Source: CAYYYJ01 sp964631205 (lineage in GTDB: Archaea > Aenigmatarchaeota > Aenigmatarchaeia > QMZP01 > JACQNV01). From it: DNA of 64,000 nucleotides. The notes beneath the pieces were generated by a model that worked only from the letters and a program-made list of their open reading frames with translations, did no database searches and had not been told where the DNA came from. The stretch spans positions 1 to 64,000 of the forward strand of contig CAZVWU010000004.1 of NCBI GenBank assembly GCA_964631205.1, written 5' to 3'. A program made the translations under genes and the position numbers. Shown here piece by piece: positions 24,416-32,284 of this stretch; position 1 is the first letter of the stretch, and the number at the start of each line of letters is the position of its first letter.

Positions 24416-25318
24416 ATGGCTAATCTTGACGGTCCGTCGATGATAAGAAAAAAGGCGTTAAAGATACAGGAAAGGCTAGGCATGAGGGTTGGGGTAGCCT
24501 ATGGGACATCCCAAACTCCTGTAGTAAAATCTCTTGCTGATACACTCCAGGCACTGGAACTTCTATATCAATCTGGCCTCAAAGCTTTTGTCCTGCCAGG
24601 CCAGCTTTTTTCTGAAATTGAGGACACGCAATCCTTGTACAAGGATTTTTACGGCGAACTTCTTAAGATAAGGACCCTCGCGCAGAAATACAACATCGAG
24701 TTGTCGATACATAACGACAGCTTCTCTGACGATCCGGAAAAAATAGATTTAACATTGAAAATTCTCGGTTCGATAGCAGGAATAATTGACTGCAGGACCC
24801 TTATCTTACACCCAACATTTTACAAGATGGTTCCGCAGGACCAGGCACTAAAGCTGGTTGTCCACAAAATAACCGAAATAATAAACACTTCAAACATGAA
24901 GACAAAAATAGGCTTTGAGCCTACAGGAAAAATAAATGAGCTGGGTTCACTGGAAGATGTGATAGAAATAACTAAAAGGGCCCCAAAAACAGAGCCAATA
25001 ATAAACTTTGCCCATATCCATGCAAGAGGTGCAGGAGCTCTCAGGACAGAAGCAGACTTCAGGAATATCATAAACGAGGTGCGTGCAAGCATCGGCCAGC
25101 AGTGGCTCCACAATGCATACTTAATGTTCTCCGGCGTCACATACGGGCCTTCTGGCCTAAAAAATTATGTGCCGTCCCAAAGGTCAGACCTGAAGCTAAT
25201 TTATCTGATTAAAACAATAATGTCATTTGGCATGAAAGGAACGCTAATATTTGAAGACCCAAACAGAGAAGAAACAATCACCCAAATCTTAAAAGAATTC
25301 GGCGACATGGTGAGATAG
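24416..25318 (+). CDS. Endonuclease IV/xylose isomerase-like TIM barrel protein
   Basis: A 300-residue TIM barrel of the AP endonuclease 2 superfamily. Probable zinc ligands: His in L-S-I-H-N-D, His in L-I-L-H-P-T, Glu in G-F-E-P-T-G, His in F-A-H-I-H-A-R, and Glu in L-I-F-E-D-P. Some EndoIV ligands appear replaced (Asp179 position reads N; the H216 strand reads F-S-G), so a different hydrolase or isomerase role is possible. Most likely a DNA repair AP endonuclease. Preceded by an operator-like palindrome. Confidence 0.75.
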   Translation: MANLDGPSMIRKKALKIQERLGMRVGVAYGTSQTPVVKSLADTLQALELLYQSGLKAFVLPGQLFSEIEDTQSLYKDFYGELLKIRTLAQKYNIELSIHNDSFSDDPEKIDLTLKILGSIAGIIDCRTLILHPTFYKMVPQDQALKLVVHKITEIINTSNMKTKIGFEPTGKINELGSLEDVIEITKRAPKTEPIINFAHIHARGAGALRTEADFRNIINEVRASIGQQWLHNAYLMFSGVTYGPSGLKNYVPSQRSDLKLIYLIKTIMSFGMKGTLIFEDPNREETITQILKEFGDMVR

Positions 25319-25347
25319 ATCGAGTGGAACCCCCAACAAAGAAAAAG

Positions 25348-25551
25348 CTAACCAATAAACTCAAATCTGTAAACCTCCTTCCCATCAACTTTCACCTTTT
25401 CCAAAAACATCTTCTTCGGCCTGACCCAGACAGAATCAGCTTCCTTATAGACTACCATCTCTTCAAGGGTTTCTGAATTTTTCGCGACGCAGATCACTTC
25501 GCAAATTTTTCCTTTAAAGTGCTTATATTTTCCAATTCTGATTTCCTCCAT
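25348..25551 (-). CDS. DUF1653 domain protein
   Basis: A 67-residue protein matching DUF1653, a small beta-barrel domain. It begins R-I-G-K-Y-K-H-F-K-G, contains V-V-Y-K-E-A-D-S-V-W-V-R-P and ends with Y-R-F-E. The biochemical role is unknown. It follows trm56 by 3 nt on the same strand, so the two are probably co-transcribed. Confidence 0.8.
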   Translation of the reverse strand: MEEIRIGKYKHFKGKICEVICVAKNSETLEEMVVYKEADSVWVRPKKMFLEKVKVDGKEVYRFEFIG

Positions 25552-25554
25552 AAA

Positions 25555-26076
25555 TTATCTACCCAAAACCTTTTTACCCTTTTCCTGTGGAATTATTTTT
25601 ATTTTCCCCTTAAAACTTTTATTCAGCTCTTTCCCTGAAAACAGCCTATCCAAGAAAACAGAAAGCGCCGCCACTTCAGAATGCGGCTGGTTTGTCACAG
25701 AAATATTGTAATCAGCCATTTGATAGACCTCCCATGGGACTTTTTCCCCACCAATTATTGCAAGAATTTTTTTATTCTTCTTTATTTTTACAATCTGGTT
25801 GTCTACCCCAAGGCCATAGACTGTAAGGTGCACAATTAAAAATCTTTTCTTTTTATACACATTGATGGTTTTCTTCCAGCTATCTGCATATTCTATTGAA
25901 AACTTGCCGCCAAACTTCTCGACAACTTTTTTTATCGAGGTCTCAAATTTTTCATCTTTCTTGCCAGAATATATAATTCTGTCCGCCCCAAAAGCCCTTG
26001 CAACAAGGCCGCAGTGCGTTGATATCCTCTGGTCCCTGAAAGGCCTGTGCGCGAGCCTAAAAACAACAACATCCAT
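25555..26076 (-). CDS. trm56: tRNA (cytidine-56-2'-O)-methyltransferase Trm56
   Basis: A 173-residue SPOUT-class methyltransferase that methylates the ribose of C56 in the tRNA T loop, an archaeal modification. It shows the conserved start V-V-F-R-L-A-H-R-P-x-R-D-x-R-I-S-T-H-C, and the knot region I-G-G-E-K-V-P-x-E-V-Y. The late V-T-N-Q-P-H-S-E-V-A-A-L is diagnostic. C56 lies a few nt before the T-loop insertion of tRNA-Asn in this window. Confidence 0.92.
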   Translation of the reverse strand: MDVVVFRLAHRPFRDQRISTHCGLVARAFGADRIIYSGKKDEKFETSIKKVVEKFGGKFSIEYADSWKKTINVYKKKRFLIVHLTVYGLGVDNQIVKIKKNKKILAIIGGEKVPWEVYQMADYNISVTNQPHSEVAALSVFLDRLFSGKELNKSFKGKIKIIPQEKGKKVLGR

Positions 26077-26111
26077 AAAATATTTTGTCTATTCAGATAT
26101 TTTTAACATAC

Positions 26112-26699
26112 TCACCCGATACTTGAACAAATGTCCTGCCCTTTTTTGTCAAGGACATCTTTTTTGATGTAGATTGGGATCCCTGCCCTGAGGCCTATAG
26201 CTATTGCATCGCTTGGCTTTGTATCGAGATTCAAAACTTTGTCGTCTTTTTTGACAACAACCCTTGCATAATATATTTGCTCGTCTTCCTCTGCAGCAAC
26301 TATCTTGGTCTGCAGGACTTCTATCCCATATGTCTCAAAAATCTCTTTCATCAGGTCGTGGGTTGACGGTCTCACATCCGACTGGTTGCTGAGCGCAGAA
26401 GCTATGGACCTTATCTGCTGCTCAGTCGGCATCATTGGTATCCCTTTGCACCCGTTCTTTAAAATAAGCAGATTTGGCCTCAGATCTATTTCAGCCTTTA
26501 CAAATCCTTCCAAAGAAAGTATCGAAATTGGATCTGTAGATGCTTGGGAAAAATCTGTAAACTTCTTCTCAGGGACTTCCAGCTTCGCTTGCTGCAAATT
26601 CGAATTGTACAGGACAAAGCTCAGCCCAATCAAAACAATGTTTACTGCAAACAAAACCGCTATCATTATAAAGAATTTATTATTGCCTTTCCTTTTCAT
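26112..26699 (-). CDS. Membrane-anchored bifunctional nuclease (DUF151) domain protein
   Basis: A 195-residue protein with one N-terminal membrane anchor (about residues 10-30) and a DUF151 domain: I-P-M-M-P-T-E-Q-Q-I, then Y-A-R-V-V-V-K, then D-T-K-P-S-D-A-I-A-I-G-L-R. DUF151 proteins have been reported to have DNase/RNase activity in plants and thermophiles. The anchor suggests an extracytoplasmic or membrane-bound role. Confidence 0.8.
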   Translation of the reverse strand: MKRKGNNKFFIMIAVLFAVNIVLIGLSFVLYNSNLQQAKLEVPEKKFTDFSQASTDPISILSLEGFVKAEIDLRPNLLILKNGCKGIPMMPTEQQIRSIASALSNQSDVRPSTHDLMKEIFETYGIEVLQTKIVAAEEDEQIYYARVVVKKDDKVLNLDTKPSDAIAIGLRAGIPIYIKKDVLDKKGQDICSSIG

Positions 26700-26779
26700 A
26701 AGTATCTACTATATAAATATTGATGCTATATCTAATAAGAATCTCTATATAAATCTGTTTCCAGATAAGTTACCATATT

Positions 26780-27202
26780 ATGGGCGGGGAATTTGCAGGC
26801 AGGAACATGAGAAGGCGGAGGACAAGGTTCAGGAAGCACTCCAGAAAAATGAAGAAAAAGCTGCTGAAGCTGTGGAAGTTCGAGCCCCTGAAAGGCGCCC
26901 CAATGGGAAAAGGGATAGTCCTCAAAAAGAAAGGGATTGAGCAAAAGCAGCCGCATTCAGGGATAATTAAAGCTGTCAGGGTCCAGTTGATAAAAAACAA
27001 CATACCAGTCACAGCCGTCCTTCCCGGGACAGGCGCAGTCAAATTTATAGACGAGCACGACGAAGTCACAATTGCGGGCCTTGGTGCTTCCCAGGGCGGT
27101 GCAGTCGGCTCAATGCACGGCGTGCAGTTCAAAGTTATTGCTGTAAAAGGCGTGAGCTTAAACGAAATTTTAAAAGGCAAGAAGCAGAAGCCGAAGCAAT
27201 AG
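26780..27202 (+). CDS. rps12: 30S ribosomal protein S12
   Basis: A 140-residue decoding-centre protein. Typical segments: K-G-A-P-M-G-K-G-I-V-L, Q-P-H-S-G-I-I-K-A-V-R-V-Q-L, and T-A-V-L-P-G-T-G-A. It is also known as archaeal S23-type. Here it stands alone, away from S7 and EF2, with a TATA-like CTATATAAATC about 25-30 nt upstream, suggesting its own promoter and a leaderless or short-leader mRNA. Confidence 0.95.
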   Translation: MGGEFAGRNMRRRRTRFRKHSRKMKKKLLKLWKFEPLKGAPMGKGIVLKKKGIEQKQPHSGIIKAVRVQLIKNNIPVTAVLPGTGAVKFIDEHDEVTIAGLGASQGGAVGSMHGVQFKVIAVKGVSLNEILKGKKQKPKQ

Positions 27203-27221
27203 TTATAGGACTAACCAAATT

Positions 27222-27911
27222 ATGGATTGGAAAGAATTTCTAAAGCCCACTAAAGAAAAAATCGTCTTATCGATTTTTATCATTCTAGTCTGGATAGGAA
27301 TCGGCTTTCTTTTAAATGCTCTCCGATCAGATGTCTTGGTTATCACTCTTCCGGGTATCGGCGGGTCTGCCGCCCTTGAAACCTTTATAATAATTTTTGG
27401 AGTCTGTTTAGAGACGCTGTTAATTTACCCATTTGCAAGCGCATTGTACAATTTATGGCATAACCGGGGTAAGAAAATATCAACTAGGAAGACAATCTTT
27501 TGTTTATTGGTTTTTAATCCACTGTCAATAGCTATTATACTCAACATCATTTATTTTCTATTCTTAACAGGATTCATCTTGCCACAATATACAAATTGTG
27601 GAATAAAAATACTAAATGTATTACCGAACTCTCCAGCACAGCAAGCCGGTTTACATGCCGGATTGCTTTTGGCATCTGTGAATGGTCAGATAGTAGAAAC
27701 AGAGTCCAAATTTTTTGAGGTCTTGAAAAATACAAAACCCGGAGACAAATTTTTCATAAATTCGTACTTAAATGACTCACTTTATACAAAATTGGAAGGC
27801 AATGGTCTGATGATTACACTAGGAAAGCATCCATCCAATGCTTCTTACGGTTATCTGGGAATAGAAGGCAGACAGGGCTTTACAAAAAACGGATATCCTT
27901 GTAAACAATAG
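27222..27911 (+). CDS. Membrane protein with PDZ domain
   Basis: A 229-residue protein with about three membrane helices in the first 120 residues (about 15-32, 50-75, 88-115). A PDZ-like domain follows: V-L-P-N-S-P-A-Q-Q-A-G-L, A-G-L-L-L-A-S-V-N-G-Q-I-V, F-F-E-V-L-K-N-T-K-P-G-D. No protease catalytic residues are seen. It may be a scaffold or the accessory part of a membrane protease. Function unassigned. Confidence 0.7.
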   Translation: MDWKEFLKPTKEKIVLSIFIILVWIGIGFLLNALRSDVLVITLPGIGGSAALETFIIIFGVCLETLLIYPFASALYNLWHNRGKKISTRKTIFCLLVFNPLSIAIILNIIYFLFLTGFILPQYTNCGIKILNVLPNSPAQQAGLHAGLLLASVNGQIVETESKFFEVLKNTKPGDKFFINSYLNDSLYTKLEGNGLMITLGKHPSNASYGYLGIEGRQGFTKNGYPCKQ

Positions 27912-27948
27912 TTAGTTTTATCTTCTTTTCAAACAAATAATTTCTTAA

Positions 27949-28512
27949 CTATTTTTTCCTGAAATCTTTTTTCTTAAGAAGGAACGCTGACCCGAATGCG
28001 CTCAGGAAAGCAAAAATTGACATGAAAATGAAAAGGGTTTTAAACCCGTAAAATGTTGCAATTATGCCGCCTGCCAATGCAGCAACAGAAACAACTATCC
28101 TTACGCCGCCTTCCCAGTAAGACCATTCAGAGCTTTCTTTCCCTTTATCGGCTTTTGTTGAATAAAGAGCATCGAAGGCAGGAGTTAATATCGCTGCTCC
28201 AATGCCTAAAAATGCCTGGATAAAATAAATATGCATGACCTCTGTGACAAAAAGATAACCCAGGATGCCGAACGCATGGATAAAATAGCCAACCACAATC
28301 ATCAGCTTTTTGTTCAGCCTCTGGTCTTCAAGCCGGCCGAAAACAAGTATAAGGATCCCTGTCACAAGGCTGAACGTTGTTGAAGCTGCGCTTGCCTCCA
28401 GTATCCCGCCGCCGATTTTTTCAATGAATATTGCGTAAATCGGGCCGAGCAAACCAAGGGAGAAATTGAAAAGTATGCTTGTGAACAAAAGCAGTTTTAT
28501 CTCAAATTTCAT
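27949..28512 (-). CDS. Half-size MFS-like transporter (six helices)
   Basis: A 187-residue membrane protein with about six helices corresponding to one half of an MFS transporter. It has F-G-R-L-E-D-Q-R-L-N-K-K (motif A-like) between helices 2 and 3, and I-G-A-A-I-L-T-P-A-F in helix 4. It stops with a basic tail (K-K-K-D-F-R-K-K), typical of a natural end, so it may be a true half-transporter acting as a dimer rather than a fragment. No second half lies nearby. Confidence 0.65.
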   Translation of the reverse strand: MKFEIKLLLFTSILFNFSLGLLGPIYAIFIEKIGGGILEASAASTTFSLVTGILILVFGRLEDQRLNKKLMIVVGYFIHAFGILGYLFVTEVMHIYFIQAFLGIGAAILTPAFDALYSTKADKGKESSEWSYWEGGVRIVVSVAALAGGIIATFYGFKTLFIFMSIFAFLSAFGSAFLLKKKDFRKK

Positions 28513-28544
28513 ATCCTAATATTATAGGTTAGCCAATTATTTAT

Positions 28545-29255
28545 ATGACCCGGAAAAGGAAACAGAAAATCCACCACGATACTAAATCTCTTGGCTCTGA
28601 AATGCATGACATAATTCTCGGGCTGCAGGACGGGCTTGTAAATGTTTTGGCCAGTGTGCTTGTTGTTGCAGCAGCAATTGTTGACACAAAAACAATAATA
28701 ATTGCGGGGCTTGGCGCAACTTTTGCAGAATCACTTTCGATGGCAGCAGTGGCATACACTTCAACCAAGGCCGCAAAAAATTATTATCAAAGCGAGCTGG
28801 AAACAGAGAAAAAAGAAATCAGGGAAACGCCTGAAAAAGAAATTGATGAGATAAGAGACATTTATTTTAAAAAAGGGTTCAGGGGAAAGCAGCTTCAGAG
28901 AATAGTCAAAAAAATCACATCAACAAAAAAACTCTGGCTCCAGACCATGATGTCAGAAGAGCTTGGCCTTTCAAGGGACAACCACAGGCCTCTGAGGTCA
29001 GGGATTATCGTCGGCGTTGCGGCACTTATAGGGTCTTTATTCCCGCTAATCCCATTTTTCTTTTTGTCTCCGGTTGCTGCAGTCCTCCCAACTTTAGTGA
29101 TCTCTGTTTTAGTCCTGTTCGCCTTAGGCGCAACAAAAGCAAAGATCACAACAGGGAACTGGATGAGATCGGGGTTAGAAATCGCAGCAATTGGAATGGC
29201 AGCCGCATTCATTGGATATGGGATCGGGGCTTTGCTGGGAATAGCCTTGGTTTAA
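28545..29255 (+). CDS. VIT1/CCC1 family metal transporter
   Basis: A 236-residue membrane protein of the VIT1/CCC1 family, which exports Fe2+/Mn2+ from the cytosol. The first helix carries L-G-L-Q-D-G-L-V-N-V-L, then A-T-F-A-E-S-L-S-M-A-A, followed by a charged cytosolic Glu-rich loop (residues about 85-145), the metal-binding domain, and three C-terminal helices. It is divergent to the half-MFS gene with a 32-nt spacer. Confidence 0.87.
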   Translation: MTRKRKQKIHHDTKSLGSEMHDIILGLQDGLVNVLASVLVVAAAIVDTKTIIIAGLGATFAESLSMAAVAYTSTKAAKNYYQSELETEKKEIRETPEKEIDEIRDIYFKKGFRGKQLQRIVKKITSTKKLWLQTMMSEELGLSRDNHRPLRSGIIVGVAALIGSLFPLIPFFFLSPVAAVLPTLVISVLVLFALGATKAKITTGNWMRSGLEIAAIGMAAAFIGYGIGALLGIALV

Positions 29256-29259
29256 TTTT

Positions 29260-29496
29260 TTATAGCTTATATTCTCGTTCAACTAATCTGAAATAAGGAT
29301 ATGGTGCGTCGTCACGGAATCTAGCACTGATCTGGCCCTCATCTACTAAAGTAAGAACACTAGCTAAAAATGACTCTGTATAGCCATGCGGTTCTAAAGG
29401 TTGTAAAAAAGCAGCCAGGAATAGTTCTGCTCCACTAACTGCATAATCTCTTTCTCCCATGTATTTCCGTATCAGTGTAGCAATGCCACTAGACAT
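29260..29496 (-). CDS. Small orphan protein downstream of rps9
   Basis: A 78-residue soluble protein starting 3 nt after the rps9 stop. Its pattern (I-A-T-L-I-R-K-Y-M-G-E-R-D-Y, then L-A-S-V-L-T-L-V-D-E-G-Q-I, ending Y-F-R-L-V-E-R-E) could be a winged-helix, but similarity is too weak to assign. The genes usually found after S9 (Rpo10, Rpo6) are absent here. Confidence 0.5.
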   Translation of the reverse strand: MSSGIATLIRKYMGERDYAVSGAELFLAAFLQPLEPHGYTESFLASVLTLVDEGQISARFRDDAPYPYFRLVEREYKL

Positions 29497-29499
29497 AAT

Positions 29500-30033
29500 C
29501 TACCTCTTTGAACGCTGCTTATACCTTCTAGGCCCCCAAGACGAATGCGGAGGCTTGTGCGGTTCTGTCCTTCTTGGATCGTAAGCGATCAGGTTTCTGT
29601 CATACCCTATAAATGCATTCCTGAGGTCCGGGACATATTCCACCAAACCTTTTGCAATTGCCTGCCTTGCTGCATCGGCCTGGCCCCATTGGCCCCCGCC
29701 TTTCACATTGACAGATATATCATAATTTTTGCAGGCATCGCCAGCAATAATCAGCGGCTCCATTATTCTTAGTTTTAAAATTTCGTACGGGCATATGTTT
29801 AATGGAACAGAATTGATTTTTACAAGGCCTTTGCCTGGCTTAGTCACTGCCCTTGCTATAGACCTTTTCCTTTTTCCAGTTGACAAGACATAAGCCGGGG
29901 GCACCTTTTGCTGCTTTTTTTTTGCCTCTTTTTTGCCTTCGACCTCAGCCTTGAACTCTTCCATTGTTTTCTTTTCTTTTTTCTGGGTTTCAGCCAAAGC
30001 TTCCGGAGCTGCTTCAATTGCATTTTCTGCCAT
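29500..30033 (-). CDS. rps9: 30S ribosomal protein S9 with N-terminal extension
   Basis: A 177-residue S9. The core (from about residue 48) shows T-G-K-R-K-R-S-I-A-R-A, G-G-G-Q-W-G-Q-A-D-A-A-R-Q-A-I-A and the basic C-terminus ending Y-K-Q-R-S-K-R that reaches the P site. An additional N-terminal segment of about 45 residues is rich in Ala, Glu and Lys and absent from most homologues. Preceded by a TATA-like element near 30050. Confidence 0.93.
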   Translation of the reverse strand: MAENAIEAAPEALAETQKKEKKTMEEFKAEVEGKKEAKKKQQKVPPAYVLSTGKRKRSIARAVTKPGKGLVKINSVPLNICPYEILKLRIMEPLIIAGDACKNYDISVNVKGGGQWGQADAARQAIAKGLVEYVPDLRNAFIGYDRNLIAYDPRRTEPHKPPHSSWGPRRYKQRSKR

Positions 30034-30064
30034 ACGTAATCTTGCTAATGATATTTATATAGCT

Positions 30065-31375
30065 TTACTCAAGGTCTTTCTTCCCGAGCAGCATCATTGA
30101 CGAGTGCACTGAAGGGTCTTTTTCCATACAGACAATCACTCTGACTCCCCTCCTCCGCGCATTGAATTCCAATTCCCCATCAACCTTCCCGTCAAAAACT
30201 ATTGTGTGGACATTCTCAATGGTCCTTATAGTGTTTGCCAGCTCTTTCGAAGGGACCCGTCCAAGAAGCTGGTTTTTGTTGTCATAGATGCATGCGGCCC
30301 TTGTGCCAACAAGGTCTTCAAGCATTTTATGGTAGATTTTTTTCTGGTCAGGCTTCAACCGTATTGGCTTTTCTTCCCTTACATTAGGTATGAAGACCTG
30401 CCTTGCAGACCTGCCCCTTACCCTCTCAACCCTCTTGTAAGATTTTTGATAAACAGGCTCCCTTGGAGAAAATGCGCCTACAGCTGAACCTGTGGACTGG
30501 ATTCCTGATTGCTCTTTTTGTTTTTTTTCTGGCAAGCCGTTCTCAATTGCCGCGAGCTGGTTTTTGAATTGCTGGATTGTTACACGGTCCCTTATTGCTT
30601 TGAAGACCTCTTTTTTTGTGAGCTCTTCAACTTCCTTCCCCTCCGGGGCCCGTGCGACAAAATCAACATCTGTCACCTGCATCATTTCTTTTACAATTAA
30701 CAGGCCGCCCCTATCCCCATCTGTCAGGATTGTGCACTCCTTTTCTTTGCAGAGGTCGATCACAGGCCTGGGGACTGATGTGCCTTCAATTCCGATCGTG
30801 TTCCTGACACCAAACCTTAGAAGGGTTATCACATCTGCGCGGCCTTCGACGACGATGACACTTTCCGATTCATTTATTCCAGGGCCTGCAGGCAAACCTT
30901 GATAATGTGTTATTTCTTCAGACCTGACAGACTCTTTTATCTGCTCAGAGATTTCTTCGGTGTCAGGCGCGTTTGTCTCAATCATGTTTTTGAGGATGCC
31001 CTTTGCTTTCTCGATTATTTGCTTTCTCTTGTCCTCCATCACATCTTCAACTGCCTGCAATTTGACCTCAGCTGTGCAGGGCCCTATCCTGTCAATTGTC
31101 TCAAGCGTGGCTGCTATAATTGCTGTTTCAGAAGAGGTGAGAGAAGAAGGGATCAATATTGTGCCTTCCGATTTGCCATTCTCAGATTTTATCTTGACTT
31201 CAACCCTGCCGATTTTGCCTGTTCTCTGGAGCTCCCTTAAATTCAGGTCTGCTCCCATCACGCCTTCTGTCTGGCCAAAGATTGCGCCTATAACATCCGG
31301 TTTTTCAACAACACCATTTGCTTTGATTGTAGCTTTGACTAAATATTTCGTTGAATTTGGGGCTAATTTTGACAT
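30065..31375 (-). CDS. dnaG: Archaeal DnaG-type primase / exosome DnaG
   Basis: A 436-residue archaeal DnaG. The Toprim domain is clear: V-I-V-V-E-G-R-A-D-V near residue 165, I-G-I-E-G-T near 185, and T-I-L-T-D-G-D-R-G-G near 205. In archaea this protein binds the RNA exosome and can also make primers. ATG 31375 is preferred because GGAGTGA lies just upstream as a Shine-Dalgarno sequence; a GTG 9 nt upstream is the alternative. Confidence 0.93.
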   Translation of the reverse strand: MSKLAPNSTKYLVKATIKANGVVEKPDVIGAIFGQTEGVMGADLNLRELQRTGKIGRVEVKIKSENGKSEGTILIPSSLTSSETAIIAATLETIDRIGPCTAEVKLQAVEDVMEDKRKQIIEKAKGILKNMIETNAPDTEEISEQIKESVRSEEITHYQGLPAGPGINESESVIVVEGRADVITLLRFGVRNTIGIEGTSVPRPVIDLCKEKECTILTDGDRGGLLIVKEMMQVTDVDFVARAPEGKEVEELTKKEVFKAIRDRVTIQQFKNQLAAIENGLPEKKQKEQSGIQSTGSAVGAFSPREPVYQKSYKRVERVRGRSARQVFIPNVREEKPIRLKPDQKKIYHKMLEDLVGTRAACIYDNKNQLLGRVPSKELANTIRTIENVHTIVFDGKVDGELEFNARRRGVRVIVCMEKDPSVHSSMMLLGKKDLE

Positions 31376-31765
31376 GCATATCACTCCTTTAGATGGTCGA
31401 AAATGATCTCTTACTCAATTGTTTTGAGAGAGCATTTTCATCCCTTTATTAAGCCCTTAGAAACAGAGATTTTTACGGAACTATCTATTAACCAAAGCCC
31501 AAGCATCAAAAGCCTGAACCTGAATCGAATGATAATGATCATGAACTATAACAGCTCAAGGCCGAATATTGTGTCATGAAATTTAATCTCTATCTAAGGA
31601 CCTAATGATTGTAATACTAAAAGGGTATTATATTCTGAGCTTTATAAAGGATTCTCCAAGAATATAACAGTGTTATTTATTCAGATGCATAAAGGTTTCT
31701 ATAACAGTGTTATATCCTCGGCAAAGCTTTATAAATAAATCTACTATCAAGTGGAATGTAGTCTT
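31376..31765. promoter_or_regulatory. Intergenic region with paired palindromic operator sites
   Basis: No intact gene is seen here. Two copies of ATAACAGTGTTAT lie at 31664-31676 and 31701-31713 (37 nt apart, start to start). The TATA-like CTTTATAAATAAA follows at 31725-31737 ahead of the frameshifted gene at 31766. The rest, next to dnaG, contains no recognisable structure beyond A/T-rich sequence. Confidence 0.6.
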
Positions 31766-32257
31766 ATGGCAACAGACTGAAGGGGAAGGGGTATACAGTA
31801 GAAGTGTCCAAAGATCTGCCTGTTGGTTTTTTGGAAGCGAATTACCCTCTGAGAGAAGCCACCGAACCAATAGCCCGCGAAATCAATTGTTTAGGATCCA
31901 TAGATCATAACAAAACCATTAAAAAAGGACCATTTTCCTATGATTTGTATATGGACAAAGTTTTTTTTTGGAAATGAGAGGCTTTTGAAAGCTGGTGTTC
32001 AGTTTTGTTATAGCATTATTTTCGAAATTAGCAAGAAACATTTATCTGAACAGAGGGCGGGATTTGATATTATTGGTGACAAAGCCCATAATGAACCTTT
32101 GCTGGTAATAGATAGAGAACATGGAATTACATCTAGAGATACTCTGGAAAGAATGTTAAGTGGAGAACCCCAAGAACAAGATATCTATGACGCCAGAGAA
32201 GTAATCGATTCTCTTGTCGAGCAATTCGCCAAGCTAGCCGGTCCCCAGTCAGATTAA
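31766..32257 (+). pseudogene. Frameshifted gene of unknown function
   Basis: Coding character runs from 31766 to 32257 but in two frames. The first part (G-Y-T-V-E-V-S-K-D-L-P-V-G-F-L-E-A-N and on to Y-D-L-Y-M-D-K-V-F-F) ends at a T9 run (31961-31969). The second part continues without a gap in the next frame (F-G-N-E-R-L-L-K-A-G-V-Q-F-C-Y) to the stop at 32257. The only well-placed ATG, 31766, needs one more shift within the first 15 nt. Either a pseudogene, an assembly error in homopolymers, or frameshifting at T9. No family recognised. Confidence 0.55.
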
Positions 32258-32284
32258 TACAGAACCTCCCACTAATTATAATAC

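Noticed and set aside
31393..31605. Possible decayed gene with three in-frame TAA codons between dnaG and the operator pair
   Set aside because: Three stops in 70 codons is the random expectation in this base composition.
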